Under the pieces are notes generated by a model, which was given only the letters and a program-made list of their open reading frames with translations, searched no databases and was not told where the DNA came from. From Natrinema sp. SYSU A 869 (GTDB lineage: Archaea > Halobacteriota > Halobacteria > Halobacteriales > Natrialbaceae): DNA of 64,000 bases. Where the stretch lies: contig NZ_CP082249.1 of NCBI RefSeq assembly GCF_019879105.1, forward strand, positions 2,914,001 through 2,978,000. Reading direction: 5' to 3'. A program made the translations under genes and the position numbers. Positions 1 through 8,937 of this stretch are shown here, in pieces. Positions within the stretch are counted from its first letter, which is position 1. Each line of letters starts with the position of its first letter.

Positions 1-1
1 G

Positions 2-685
2 GAGGTCAACCTCGACCTGCTCATTCAGGCAATCGAGGAGGAGATCCCCACCCCCGATCGGGACCCCGACGACGATCCCCGAATGCATGTCGCCCGCAGT
101 TTCGACATCAACAAGCCAGGCACGACCGCGAAAGACCTCGCCGGCGGCGTTCTCGGTGGCAGTCTCGTTCAGGGCGAACTCGAGGTCGGCGACGACCTCG
201 AGATCCGGCCCGGCCGTGAAGTCGAGGAAGGCGGGAAGACCGAGTACGTCCCGATTGAGACGTCCATTCGCTCGCTCCAAGCCGGCGGCGAGGCCGCCGA
301 AACCGTCACACCGGGCGGCCTGCTCGGCGTCGGGACCGGACTTGACCCCTCGCTCACCAAGGGCGACGCACTGGCCGGCCGGATGGCCGGTCCGCCGGGC
401 TCGCTCCCGCCGACGTGGAACGAGTTCACCATGGATGTCGACCTGCTCGAGCGGGTTGTCGGTGCGGAGAGCGGCGAGACGGTCGACGAAATCAGCACGG
501 GCGAACCGCTGATGATGACCGTCGGCACAGCGACGACCGTCGGCTCGGTCACCAGCGCCCGCGAGGGCGAGTGTGAGGTCAAACTCAAGCGACCCGTCGC
601 CGCCGATCCAGGGACGAAAATCGCGATCAACCGCCGCATCGGCGCGCGCTGGCGGCTGATCGGTCTGGGAACGCTCACGGACTGA
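2..685 (+). CDS. eif2g: Translation initiation factor aIF2 subunit gamma, C-terminal part (5' truncated by window)
   Basis: This is the GTPase subunit of archaeal IF2, which carries initiator Met-tRNA to the small ribosomal subunit. The frame is open from base 2, so the N-terminal G domain lies outside the window; about 227 residues remain. They correspond to the end of the G domain and the two beta-barrel domains: the motif RSFDINKPGT near residue 30 and the linker GGVLGGSL are typical of aIF2-gamma domain II, and the end KIAINRRIGARWRLIGLGTL matches the family C-terminus. A PIN nuclease, rpo7 and spt4 follow within a few bases, the usual archaeal operon. The true start cannot be seen. Confidence 0.96.
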   Translation, partial: EVNLDLLIQAIEEEIPTPDRDPDDDPRMHVARSFDINKPGTTAKDLAGGVLGGSLVQGELEVGDDLEIRPGREVEEGGKTEYVPIETSIRSLQAGGEAAETVTPGGLLGVGTGLDPSLTKGDALAGRMAGPPGSLPPTWNEFTMDVDLLERVVGAESGETVDEISTGEPLMMTVGTATTVGSVTSAREGECEVKLKRPVAADPGTKIAINRRIGARWRLIGLGTLTD

Positions 686-689
686 GGCA

Positions 690-1082
690 ATGAGCACGCG
701 GACGCGGGTCGCCCTCGATACGAGCGCGCTCATGATGCCGGTCGAACTCGACGTACGGCTGTTCGAGGAACTCGAGCGGCTCTTGGACTCGTTCGAACCG
801 ACGATTCCACAGGCCGTCCTCGAGGAACTCCGGCGACTCTCGGAGAAGGGCGGCCAGGAGGGAATGGCCGCGACCGTCGGCCACGACCTGGCGACCGAAC
901 GCTGTCTCGTCGTCGACACGGAGGCATCGTACGCTGACGACGCTTTGGTCGAACTCGCCCGTGAGGGTGCAGTCGACTACGTCGTCACGAACGACCGCCC
1001 GCTACGCGACCGGGTGCTCGAGGCGAGCAGACCGGTAATTGCATTACGCGGGAGAAACAAGTTAGCGATCACTCAACCATAG
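690..1082 (+). CDS. PIN-domain ribonuclease-like protein
   Basis: This 130-residue protein is a single PIN domain, a metal-dependent RNase fold. Acidic residues sit where the family needs them: Asp in ALDTSALM near residue 9, Glu in VLEELRRL near residue 45, and Asp residues in DYVVTNDRPLRDRV near residue 105. It starts 4 bases after aIF2-gamma stops and ends at the base before the rpo7 start, so it is translated with the translation and transcription genes. Homologues occupy the same slot in many archaea and resemble Fcf1/Utp24-type PIN proteins, which suggests rRNA or other RNA processing. No antitoxin partner is adjacent, so a VapC toxin role is unlikely. The substrate is unknown. Confidence 0.85.
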   Translation: MSTRTRVALDTSALMMPVELDVRLFEELERLLDSFEPTIPQAVLEELRRLSEKGGQEGMAATVGHDLATERCLVVDTEASYADDALVELAREGAVDYVVTNDRPLRDRVLEASRPVIALRGRNKLAITQP

Positions 1083-1652
1083 ATGTACAAACGGGTTAGA
1101 CTGAAGGACACAGTAGAAGTACCGCCGGAAGAGCTCGGCGACGTTTCGCCGGACCGAGTCAAGCGACTGCTCCAGGACAAACTCGAGGGGCGGATGGACG
1201 AAGAGGTCGGGAGCGTCGTCTCCGTCACCAATGTCCACGATATCGGCGAAGGAACGGTGTTGCCAAACCGGCCGGGCGTCTACTACGAGGCCGAGTTCGA
1301 CGCCGTCACCTTCGATCCGGAGATGCAGGAGGTCGTCGACGGCACCGTCGTCGAAGTCGTCGAATTCGGTGCCTTCGTCGGGATCGGCCCCGTCGACGGA
1401 TTGCTGCACGTCTCGCAGATCAGCGACGAATATCTCGCCTTCGATGGCGAGAACCAGCGGCTGGCCTCGAACGAGTCCGCGCGCTCGCTCGGTGTCGAAG
1501 ACGCCGTCCGGGCCCGAATCGTCACCAAGAGCATCGACGAACGCAACCCTCGCGACTCGAAGATCGGGCTCACCGCGAAACAGCCCGGGCTCGGCAAACA
1601 CGGCTGGCTCGAAGAAGAACGCGAAAAGCGCGAAGCGACCGCAGGTGAATAA
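1083..1652 (+). CDS. rpo7: DNA-directed RNA polymerase subunit Rpo7 (RpoE1, subunit E')
   Basis: This is the 189-residue homologue of eukaryotic Rpb7; with Rpo4 it forms the stalk of archaeal RNA polymerase, which binds nascent RNA and helps open-complex formation. The N-terminal part (about 1-80) begins MYKRVRLKDTVEVPPEELG, typical of the RNP-like tip domain. The C-terminal part (about 80-165) is an S1/OB RNA-binding domain with EVVEFGAFVGIGPVDGLLHV. The ATG directly follows the PIN gene and spt4 begins 2 bases after the stop, so the genes are almost certainly co-transcribed. Length and ends match the family. Confidence 0.97.
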   Translation: MYKRVRLKDTVEVPPEELGDVSPDRVKRLLQDKLEGRMDEEVGSVVSVTNVHDIGEGTVLPNRPGVYYEAEFDAVTFDPEMQEVVDGTVVEVVEFGAFVGIGPVDGLLHVSQISDEYLAFDGENQRLASNESARSLGVEDAVRARIVTKSIDERNPRDSKIGLTAKQPGLGKHGWLEEEREKREATAGE

Positions 1653-1654
1653 CC

Positions 1655-1852
1655 ATGGCATCCGACCGCCTCGTCTGTCGCGAGTGTCACCGGGTCAACG
1701 AACCGGACAACGAGACCTGTGACGCCTGTAACTCCTCGTCGCTGACCGAGGACTGGGCGGGCTACGTCATCATCGCCCACCCCGAAGAGAGTCAGATCGC
1801 AACGGAGATGCAGATCACCGAACCGGGCGCGTACGCCCTGAAGGTTCGCTGA
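1655..1852 (+). CDS. spt4: Transcription elongation factor Spt4 (RpoE2, subunit E'')
   Basis: This 65-residue zinc-ribbon protein is archaeal Spt4, which pairs with Spt5 to raise RNA polymerase processivity. Four cysteines in two pairs, CRECHR near residue 8 and CDACNSS near residue 23, form the zinc site. The segment WAGYVIIAHPEESQIA is the family's Spt5-contacting strand region. It lies between rpo7 and the dephospho-CoA kinase gene with gaps of 2 and 5 bases. Size is normal for the family (about 60-65 residues). Confidence 0.96.
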   Translation: MASDRLVCRECHRVNEPDNETCDACNSSSLTEDWAGYVIIAHPEESQIATEMQITEPGAYALKVR

Positions 1853-1857
1853 CTCGC

Positions 1858-2445
1858 GTGACCCGCGACGACAACGAAGAGCCGACGCTCGCCGACGACG
1901 ACCAGCTACTGGTTTTGCCGGACGACCTCCGCCACGAGCTCAAGGAGCCGATGGGCCCGATCGAAACCGACGCAGAACGGCTCCTCGAGACCGTCGACGG
2001 CCCGATCATCGCCGTTGGCGATGTCGTCACCTACCACCTTTTGCAGGCGGGCCGCCGACCGGACGTCGCGCTCGTCGACGGCCGAACCAAACGCAGCGCG
2101 GTCGACGAAGAGATCCGCGACGCGGTCACGTCTGGTGCGAGCATCGAAGTGCGGAACCCGCCCGCCGAACTCTCCGCGCCGGTCGTTCGGGCGCTTCGAC
2201 GTGCGCTCTCGACGGACGAACCCACGACGATCCTGGTCGACGGCGAGGAGGACCTGGTTGCCCTGCCGGCGATCGTTGCTGCGCCCGAGGGCGCGAGCGT
2301 CGTCTACGGCCAGCCCGACGAGGGGATGGTCCACGTGAAAGTTGCCGACGACCACCGGACCGAAATGCGCGACCTGCTCGAGCGCTTCGAGGGCGATACG
2401 GAACGGTTCTGGAACCTGCTCGAGGCCGCCGACGGACGCGAATAG
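1858..2445 (+). CDS. GTP-dependent dephospho-CoA kinase (DUF359 family)
   Basis: This 195-residue protein belongs to the DUF359 family, shown in archaea to phosphorylate dephospho-CoA with GTP in the last step of coenzyme A synthesis. The features seen are DGPIIAVGDVVTYHLLQ near residue 48, PDVALVDGRTKR near residue 70, and VDGEEDLVALPAIVAAPEGASVVYGQPDEGMV near residue 130. The start is GTG, 5 bases after the spt4 stop, with no better downstream start. The position after spt4 is conserved in euryarchaea. The protein is intact; function is assigned from the family. Confidence 0.9.
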   Translation: MTRDDNEEPTLADDDQLLVLPDDLRHELKEPMGPIETDAERLLETVDGPIIAVGDVVTYHLLQAGRRPDVALVDGRTKRSAVDEEIRDAVTSGASIEVRNPPAELSAPVVRALRRALSTDEPTTILVDGEEDLVALPAIVAAPEGASVVYGQPDEGMVHVKVADDHRTEMRDLLERFEGDTERFWNLLEAADGRE

Positions 2446-2573
2446 CGGATATCCTTCCCCGTCACCGAGACGCGGCCGACCGCTCTTATCGGAACGTCCC
2501 GCTGAGCGGGCGGACGTCTCACCCGACGGCTCCCGGGGTGAGTACATATACCGGTGAGCGCGTATCCCATCCG

Positions 2574-3287
2574 ATGGAAGAGAGCATTTCTGGATTCAAA
2601 GTAGTCGGCGATTGGGATACGGTAGTCGAGCACGGCGAACGCATCACGCAGGCACTTCGAGAGCTCGACGAGCCGGCCGATGCCGATTCGTCCAGTTGGT
2701 TCGCGACTGCGCTCGACAAGTGGGACGAGTGGCGACCCAAGGCCCACGAGACCTTCGACCGAGACGTCAAGGAGAAGACCGCCGTCCAAGCGAGCGTGAG
2801 CGAAGGCGAGGCCGAGGAGGTCGGCACCGAGCCGGAGGAGGACCTGTCCGTCGCCGGTGAGAAACTCTCGGAGTCGTACGACGCGCTCGAGGACCGCGAT
2901 ATCGACGAAGCGGTCGAGACGGGAAACGAAGCGCTCGACCACGCCGCTCGAGCGGCCGACGCCGTGAGTCGGAAGGCGATACGAGCCGTCGAGATGAATG
3001 TCTATCAACATGTCATGACACAGCTCTCGCCGTGTTACTTCGACAACGAACTCATCAGCGCCAATATCCAGCAGTCGGTGCAGGAGGCCGACGAGCGGTT
3101 CAGCTTCGAGGTGAATATCAACGACGACGCCCTCAAGGCGGATGTTTCGGACGTGCTCGCTCGGTACGAAGACGAGGTCGATCGCTGGCATGTCGATACC
3201 GAAAAGAACACTGAATCCCTCGAAGCGGTCGAAGGCGCCGAACTGCCGCCAGAACTCGGCGACCAATCGCGTCCGACGACGACCTGA
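2574..3287 (+). CDS. DUF5828 family haloarchaeal protein
   Basis: This acidic soluble protein of 237 residues, beginning MEESISGFKVVGDWD, matches the haloarchaea-restricted DUF5828 family as I recall it. It is rich in Glu and Asp, with helical stretches around the segments AGEKLSESYDALEDRD and RAADAVSRKAIRAVE and a conserved-looking core TQLSPCYFDNELISANIQQ. The frame extends to a GTG at 2538, but family members begin at the MEESISGF methionine, so I chose 2574. No catalytic motif is recognisable and the function is unknown. It is separated from the dephospho-CoA kinase by 128 bases and is probably a separate transcript. Confidence 0.75.
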   Translation: MEESISGFKVVGDWDTVVEHGERITQALRELDEPADADSSSWFATALDKWDEWRPKAHETFDRDVKEKTAVQASVSEGEAEEVGTEPEEDLSVAGEKLSESYDALEDRDIDEAVETGNEALDHAARAADAVSRKAIRAVEMNVYQHVMTQLSPCYFDNELISANIQQSVQEADERFSFEVNINDDALKADVSDVLARYEDEVDRWHVDTEKNTESLEAVEGAELPPELGDQSRPTTT

Positions 3288-3327
3288 CACCGCGCTATTC
3301 GATTCTCGAACCGCTCTCGAGAGCTTG

Positions 3328-4322
3328 TCACTCGACGACGGTATGCTCAAGCGTGCCGATCCCCTCGACTTCGAGTGCGACCGTATCGCCGTCCTCGAGC
3401 CACTGCCCTAACTCCAACCCGCAGCCCTCGCCGACGGTGCCGCTGCCGATGACGTCGCCGGGGTGGAGCGTCTCGGACTGGGAGATGTGTTCGATGATCT
3501 CGGCGAAGGAGTGGTACATTTCGTCGACGGTCCCCTCCGACCAGACCTCGCCGTCGATCCGGGCGGTCATCGGGGCGGAGAGCACGTCGATGTCCTCGCG
3601 CGGGACGACGTAGGGACCCAGCCCGTTCGCGAAGTCCTTCCCCTTGGCCGGCCCGAGCCGGCCCTCCATCTCCTCGCCCTGAATGTCGCGGGCGCTGAAA
3701 TCGTTGAAGACGGTGTAGCCGGCGATGTGGTCCGCGGCGTCCTCGGCCGGGATGTCTCGGCCCCGCTTCCCGATCACGGCCGCGATCTCGAGTTCGTAGT
3801 CCATAATCTCGGAGTAGTCGGGCCACTGGATCGTCTCACCGGGCGCGACCACGCTGTCGGCGTTGCCCTTGTAGTAGACCGGCAGTCTGTACCAGACGTC
3901 CGCGATTTCGCCGTCCATGCTGTTTGCACGTGCTCCTCGATCGCCATGCAGTCTCGCAGCGAGTTGGGTCGCGGCAGCGGTGCGAGCAGCCGGTACTCGC
4001 CGGGTTCGTACCGGAGCGTCGCGCCGCCGGGGCCGCGCTCGGCGTCCGTCTCGGCCGCGTACTCGAGCGCTTCTCTCGCGTCCGCGATTGCCCGATCGCC
4101 GCGCTCGAGGAAGGCGATCATCTCCGGCGGAACGTGTGCGCGGGCCAGATCCGCGGGCGCGGGTTCGCCCTCGGCCTCGAGGGTCGCGCCGTAAGCGGCG
4201 GTGAGGTCCACGAGGGTGGCCTCGCCCGCGGGGCTGTCGTCGGAATCGGTCGCCTCGACGGCGGCCCCGATTCGCTCGACGGGGCCGACGGGGGTGTCGA
4301 CCTCGAACGTCGCGAGCTTCAC
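3328..4322 (-). pseudogene. Fumarylacetoacetate hydrolase (FAH) family protein, frameshifted
   Basis: FAH-fold enzymes hydrolyse or isomerise acyl-pyruvate-type products of aromatic catabolism. The first ~130 residues (GTG start at 4322, MKLATFEVDTPVGPVERIG) are in one frame. The catalytic half is in another frame, with the metal-site region DYELEIAAVIGKRG and the motif GYTVFNDFSARDIQ. The break is at the T-run 3923-3925: restoring one base turns the join into EEHVQNSMDGEIADVWYRLP, the normal family sequence. This looks like a one-base deletion, probably a sequencing error. The GTG start overlaps the cyclase stop by 4 bases, so the pair is translationally coupled. The exact substrate is not evident. 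Confidence 0.85.
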
Positions 4323-5185
4323 GCCGCCTCACCCCCAGTTTCGGCGTCGGTCCCGTCGGTCGCCCTGTCTCCGTTTGCCGTGTCCATCTCGAGCATCGCG
4401 ACCGGCCGCACCCAGCCCGCGCTCCCGTTTTCGATTATGATGGGGAACGCGACCAGCGGGATATCGGTCTTGCACGGCAGTGCGTCGAGGTTGGCCATCT
4501 TCTCGATCTGGCAGTACTCGACCTCCCGGCCCGCGAAATGGGCCGGCCACAACTCGTCCTCGTCGCCCGACTCGACGTACCGTTCGCCCATCGCGGCGAA
4601 CGGCTTGTCGAAGCCGTAGGCGTCCGTCCCGATCACCCTCACCCCCTGCTCGACGAGGAATTTTGTTCCTTCTGCGCTCATCCCGGGAAATTGGGTGAGG
4701 TATTCGGGTTGGCCCCACAGCTCGTCGGCACCCGTCTGGAGTAGGACGATCTCGCCCGGCGAGAGGTCGTGATCGAGGTCTGCCAGCGCGTCCTCGAGAT
4801 CTGCCACGGAAATCTCACTCCCAGGGTCCATCCACCTGAAATCGAGGACGACCGCGTTCCCGCGACACCACTCGAGGGGGATCTCCTCGATCGTCTTCGC
4901 CGGTTCCCCGTCGACCTCTGGGCCGTAGTGCCACGGCGCGTCGAGATGGGTCCCGGCGTGAGGGATGGCCTCGACGTCCTCCCACGCGAGTCCCATCCCA
5001 TCGGGGAAGTCGTCAGGCTCGACGTCATACCCTTGTGCCTGTAGGTTCTCGGCGAGGCGTTTCGCGCCCGCCTCGTGGCCGAACGCGTCGATGCTCGGCG
5101 GCGTGGGTTCGCTCGCGACGCCGTCCTCAAGGCCGATGCTCAGGTCGACTAACGTTGTATTGTCACCTGTCATCAATTCACTCAT
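4319..5185 (-). CDS. Cyclase family protein (kynurenine formamidase-like metal hydrolase)
   Basis: This 288-residue protein belongs to the cyclase/KynB family (PF04199 type). The zinc-binding signature HAGTHLDAPWHYGP lies near residue 80, followed by IEEIPLEWCRGNAVVLDF. Later conserved blocks are LLQTGADELWGQPEYL and GVRVIGTDAYGFDKP. The frame extends upstream to 5413, but that extension is basic and family-unlike; I chose the ATG at 5185 (MSELMTGDNTTLVDLS). The stop overlaps the FAH-family start, so both likely act in one pathway, for example ring-cleavage product or kynurenine-type breakdown. The specific substrate is an inference. Confidence 0.88.
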   Translation of the reverse strand: MSELMTGDNTTLVDLSIGLEDGVASEPTPPSIDAFGHEAGAKRLAENLQAQGYDVEPDDFPDGMGLAWEDVEAIPHAGTHLDAPWHYGPEVDGEPAKTIEEIPLEWCRGNAVVLDFRWMDPGSEISVADLEDALADLDHDLSPGEIVLLQTGADELWGQPEYLTQFPGMSAEGTKFLVEQGVRVIGTDAYGFDKPFAAMGERYVESGDEDELWPAHFAGREVEYCQIEKMANLDALPCKTDIPLVAFPIIIENGSAGWVRPVAMLEMDTANGDRATDGTDAETGGEAA

Positions 5186-5673
5186 AGTAGTCACGATTAT
5201 GGGGAACAACGTAAGGTTGGCCGTCAGGATCGACGTCCGAATCGATCCATGGAGACGAGCTAAGTACCATTCTGGACCAGTAACCGACATGCGGTGGCGC
5301 GCGCTGTCGACTGGCCGAGAGATAACGAGGGTAGTCGACGACAGTATATGAGGGATGAGTGAGCGACTGAAAGGAGCGAGCATTAGCGCGGGACCGACGG
5401 TCCTGCGAACCATCCAAACGGGTGCTTCGCACCCGTGAGGAGAAATCGGTTGGGGTGGACGTGGCCACTCCCTGTTGCCACGATAGTAGGACGCTTCTTT
5501 CCAGTCATTCCCAGTCGAACACCGCGCTCAATAAACAGTAGTACTGGCAGAGCCGACAGCACCGCTAATCCCGGTCGAACCGCTCGAGCCACTGTTCCGG
5601 ATCACCTTCGGTCCCCAGTTACGAGAGACACGTCTCGAGAAACTATTTACCGGCCGGTGTGAACGTGACGAGC
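5186..5673. other. Non-coding stretch with two hairpins
   Basis: No convincing gene is visible in these 488 bases; the open frames here are arginine/serine-rich and look like shadows. Two compact inverted repeats occur: GGACC-GAC-GGTCC near 5392 and ACGGGTGC-TTC-GCACCCGT near 5418-5436. The region also holds the divergent promoters for the cyclase gene (leftward) and the FAD reductase gene (rightward). Confidence 0.5.
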
Positions 5674-6759
5674 ATGTACGATTTCGTCGTCGTCGGCGTC
5701 GGCCCGCCGGGCGCGCGCTTCGCCCGTCGAGCCGCCGAGGAGGGATACGACGTGCTCGCCCTCGAGAAGGGACAGATCGGCGAGCCGCTGGCCTGTTCGG
5801 GCCACGTGAGCACGGATATCTGGGAGTTCACGGATGAGGACGCTCGCGAGGAATTATTCCAGAACGAGATCTACGGCGCGCGGTTCCACGTTGGCGGTCC
5901 CGGGAGCGACTCTTACCCGTTCTACAAGGACGAAGTCGCCTCGAACGTCATCGACCGCGTGGGGCTGGACCACCACCTCGCCGACCTCGCCCGCGAGGCG
6001 GGTGCGGACGTCCGGGAGGAACACACGGTCACTGCGGTCACCGAACATCACGACCGCGTCGATGTCGTCGCCAGCGGGCCCGACGGAACCGTCGAGTTCG
6101 AGGCGAAGATGCTCGCCGGCTGCGACGGTCCGCGCTCAAGAGTGCGGGACGAACTCGACCTCCCTCAGCCCGAGGAGTTGCTCCACGGGGTGCTCGCCTT
6201 CTCCGAGGAAGACGACCATGAGGATTTCGTCGATGTCCATCTCACACCGCCGACCTTCTTCGCGTGGCGGATCCCCCGCGGCGAGGCCGGCGTGGAGTAC
6301 GGCCTCGCGGCTCCCCCGGGTGTCCAGGTGACCAAGCACTTCGAGGAACTGATCGACGGCTACGAGATCGATGTCTCCCATCGTTGCTCGGGAGCGATTC
6401 CGGTCGGTCCGCCGGATCGCGTGACCAGCCGTCGGGCCTTTCTCATCGGCGACGCGGCGGCCCAGACCAAGCCCTTCACCGGCGGCGGCATCCTCTATAG
6501 CATGACCAGCGCTGACCACGCCGCCCGCGAGATCGACCCCGATCGACCGACCACGCTCGCGGCCTACGAACGCGTCTGGCGCGAGGATTTAGCGCGTGAA
6601 CAGGAACTCGGCCGCTGGATCCGGCGGGCGTACTCACTGCCCGAGCCCGTCCAGCGGCTCGGACTGGGGGCGCTGTCGGGCGAGATCGGCGTCCACATGG
6701 ACCGACCGACGTCGTTGGTCTCGCTCGAGCACCTCAAAGCAGTGCTCTCACGGACTTGA
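5674..6759 (+). CDS. Geranylgeranyl reductase family FAD-dependent oxidoreductase
   Basis: This 361-residue flavoprotein belongs to the digeranylgeranylglycerophospholipid reductase family, which saturates isoprenoid double bonds in archaeal lipids or quinones. The N-terminal dinucleotide motif is degenerate, VVGVGPPGARFARRAAEEG (residues 6-24), followed by EPLACSGHVS. The second FAD motif FLIGDAAAQTKPFTGGGI lies near residue 260. The frame reaches a GTG at 5659, but the ATG at 5674 is the natural start. Haloarchaea carry several paralogues, so this need not be the main lipid reductase. The gene is monocistronic here. Confidence 0.85.
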   Translation: MYDFVVVGVGPPGARFARRAAEEGYDVLALEKGQIGEPLACSGHVSTDIWEFTDEDAREELFQNEIYGARFHVGGPGSDSYPFYKDEVASNVIDRVGLDHHLADLAREAGADVREEHTVTAVTEHHDRVDVVASGPDGTVEFEAKMLAGCDGPRSRVRDELDLPQPEELLHGVLAFSEEDDHEDFVDVHLTPPTFFAWRIPRGEAGVEYGLAAPPGVQVTKHFEELIDGYEIDVSHRCSGAIPVGPPDRVTSRRAFLIGDAAAQTKPFTGGGILYSMTSADHAAREIDPDRPTTLAAYERVWREDLAREQELGRWIRRAYSLPEPVQRLGLGALSGEIGVHMDRPTSLVSLEHLKAVLSRT

Positions 6760-6764
6760 TTCGG

Positions 6765-7325
6765 TCATACCACCTCCTCGACGACCGTTCCGACGCCGAT
6801 CATGCCGATCACGAACCCGGCTATCAATCCGATGATGGGGACAATTCCGGTCAGCGCGGAGACGACAGTCGCGACGACCAGAGCGGGGAGCCAGCCGCCG
6901 GCCGCGAGCCGACCGACCGCGAGATAGCCGAATTCACTGGCGACAAGCAGGAAGACGACGTAGACGGCGAGCAACGGAAATGCGATGATGAGCCCGATTC
7001 CCGTCATCGCCAACAGGAACGACGCGCCGATGACGACGACCAGACTCAGGACGCCGTAGACGAGCGCCGGACCGGGCGACTCGAGCGCGCGATCAGTGCG
7101 CCGTCGCGTCCCGTCCGGGCTGACGGCGATCAGGAGCCCGCCGATGACGAGCGTGATCAGGGCGGGGATGACCGCGTCGGCGTACCAGGGGTACTCGCTT
7201 ACCGTCTCGACGCCGGTTCTGATCTCGTCGGTGCCGCGTTGAGCGAGCGCCGTCGACGGACCGGCCGCGAGGAATAGCGCTGCCCCGAGGGCAATCTGGC
7301 GGACAGGGAGGGCTGGCAATCGCAT
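6765..7325 (-). CDS. Secreted-leader, multi-pass membrane protein of unknown function
   Basis: This 186-residue protein starts MRLPALPVRQIALGAALFL with a signal-peptide-like segment ending near TALAQ. It has three to four further hydrophobic helices (for example VIPALITLVIGGLLIAV and IVPIIGLIAGFVIGMIGVGTVV). The frame continues upstream to 7694, but that part is unlike the rest and overlaps the MATE gene, so I chose the ATG at 7325. An AT-rich divergent promoter region separates it from the MATE gene. Families of this shape are common in haloarchaea; no function can be assigned. Confidence 0.75.
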   Translation of the reverse strand: MRLPALPVRQIALGAALFLAAGPSTALAQRGTDEIRTGVETVSEYPWYADAVIPALITLVIGGLLIAVSPDGTRRRTDRALESPGPALVYGVLSLVVVIGASFLLAMTGIGLIIAFPLLAVYVVFLLVASEFGYLAVGRLAAGGWLPALVVATVVSALTGIVPIIGLIAGFVIGMIGVGTVVEEVV

Positions 7326-7437
7326 GTTTCTCTCGGTTCTTGACAGGGATAAATAAGTATAGATTCGTATATGTCTGCGGCCGTCGGCGGTTCGCCGAGC
7401 GACAGACCGAAGGCGTCGGTAGCGGAAGAACGGACAG

Positions 7438-8856
7438 ATGACCGAACGGGGTGCGGCCGTCGCGCGCACGCTTGAGCGCTGTGGCATCATCGACGCCGAG
7501 CGCTTCCGCCCGACCATGGAATTGGCGTGGCCCCGGATCGTCACCGGCTTCGCGATCATGTCCAAGCAGACGGCCGACCTCGCGATGGTCGGGATCGCGG
7601 TCGGAACGGCGGGCACTGCGGGGCTCGCGTTCGCGCTCGGGTACTGGCAGATCGTCACGCTGCTGGGCCTCGGCCTTGCGGGCGGCACCGTCACGCTCGT
7701 CTCACAGAATTACGGGGGCGAGGAGACTGCCCGCGCGTCGCTGGCCGTCAACCAGAGCGTCCTGCTCGCGATCGGATTCTCGCTTCCGATCATGAGTGTC
7801 TTTCTCGCCGTCCCGGACCCACTGATCGGCCTGCTCGGTGCGAGTCCGGACGCGCTTCGTCACGGGAGTGTCTACCTCGTCTACGTCGCGCCGGCCGTGG
7901 TCTTTGAGCTACTCAATCTCATCGCCAGTCGAACGTATACAGGCGTTGGCGACACGTTCACCGAGATGGTCGCCCGCGCCGGCGGTGCAGTCCTCAATAT
8001 CGTTCTCAGCGGCGCGCTCATCTTCGGGTTCGGGATGGGCGCTGCCGGCGCGGCAATCGGGACGACCCTCGCGAGCGGGTTCGTGACCCTCGTCCTCGCG
8101 TGGGGGATGCTCGGCCGATCGTACGGTCGACTCGGGATGGAGCCCAGTCCCGTCCCGATCGCCCGCGGCGGCCCCTGGTTCGAGCCGACGCTGATCCGCC
8201 AACTGATCGAGATTTCGCTCCCGGAGATCGGCCGACGGCTCGCACAGGGCGCGATCGTCTTCCCACTGCTCTGGATCGCCGCCTCGTTCGGCCCCGTCGT
8301 CGTCACGGCCCTCGAGGTCGGCCGACGAGTTCGGGCCCTGATCAACAGCGTCAACTGGGGGCTGTCCCTCGCTGCGAGTTCGCTCGTTGGACAACACCTC
8401 GGTGCCGGCGAGGAAGCGGAGGCAGGGGCCTACGGCGCGGGGATTATTCGGCTCTCGACGGTGATCTACACCGGGCTGACCGTTTTGGTCGTGCTCTTCG
8501 CGCGGCCGATCGCGGGGCTGTTCGTTACCGACCCCGAGGCGCTCGCGCAGGCCGCTGTCTTCGTTGCCGTCGGTGCGGTCAGTTCGATCGGCTACGGCAT
8601 CGACGGGGCCGCTGCGGGGGCGCTGCTGGGGGCCGGCGACACCCGCTGGCCGTTCGTCGCTTCCTTACTCGGCCGCTACGCCTTCGCCCTCCCGGCAGCC
8701 GCGCTCGGGCTGGTCACACCGTTGGGTATCGGCGGGCTCTATCTGGCGCTCTTCCTCGAGACAGCCGTGCCGGGCGGGATCAACTACTGGCTGTTCCGGA
8801 CCGGCCGGTGGAAGGCAGTGAGTCGTCGGTATCGGCCGTCCTCGGATCCCGGCTAA
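7438..8856 (+). CDS. MATE family efflux transporter
   Basis: This 472-residue integral membrane protein has about 12 predicted transmembrane helices in two similar halves, the layout of MATE (NorM/DinF) exporters that extrude cationic drugs or metabolites using Na+ or H+. The N-terminal half contains QTADLAMVGIAVGTAGTAGLAF and LAGGTVTLVSQNYGGEE; the second half contains GLSLAASSLVGQHLGAGEE, the internal counterpart of the same motif. The substrate cannot be told from sequence. The start at 7438 leaves a 25-residue cytoplasmic lead; a later ATG at 7516 is possible. Confidence 0.92.
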   Translation: MTERGAAVARTLERCGIIDAERFRPTMELAWPRIVTGFAIMSKQTADLAMVGIAVGTAGTAGLAFALGYWQIVTLLGLGLAGGTVTLVSQNYGGEETARASLAVNQSVLLAIGFSLPIMSVFLAVPDPLIGLLGASPDALRHGSVYLVYVAPAVVFELLNLIASRTYTGVGDTFTEMVARAGGAVLNIVLSGALIFGFGMGAAGAAIGTTLASGFVTLVLAWGMLGRSYGRLGMEPSPVPIARGGPWFEPTLIRQLIEISLPEIGRRLAQGAIVFPLLWIAASFGPVVVTALEVGRRVRALINSVNWGLSLAASSLVGQHLGAGEEAEAGAYGAGIIRLSTVIYTGLTVLVVLFARPIAGLFVTDPEALAQAAVFVAVGAVSSIGYGIDGAAAGALLGAGDTRWPFVASLLGRYAFALPAAALGLVTPLGIGGLYLALFLETAVPGGINYWLFRTGRWKAVSRRYRPSSDPG

Positions 8857-8937
8857 CTGCGCTCGAGTCGGGCGAACTCGGCCAGCATATCCCCGGCCAA
8901 GGACTATACCCGCCGGCGGTGTCAGTTTCCGCGGATC

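Noticed and set aside
690-1082. VapC-type toxin
   Set aside because: The PIN protein has no antitoxin neighbour and sits in the conserved aIF2-gamma/rpo7 operon, where a housekeeping RNase role fits better.
5186-5673. tRNA or other stable RNA in the gap before the FAD reductase gene
   Set aside because: No acceptor stem with a matching T-loop sequence was found; the hairpins are isolated and short.
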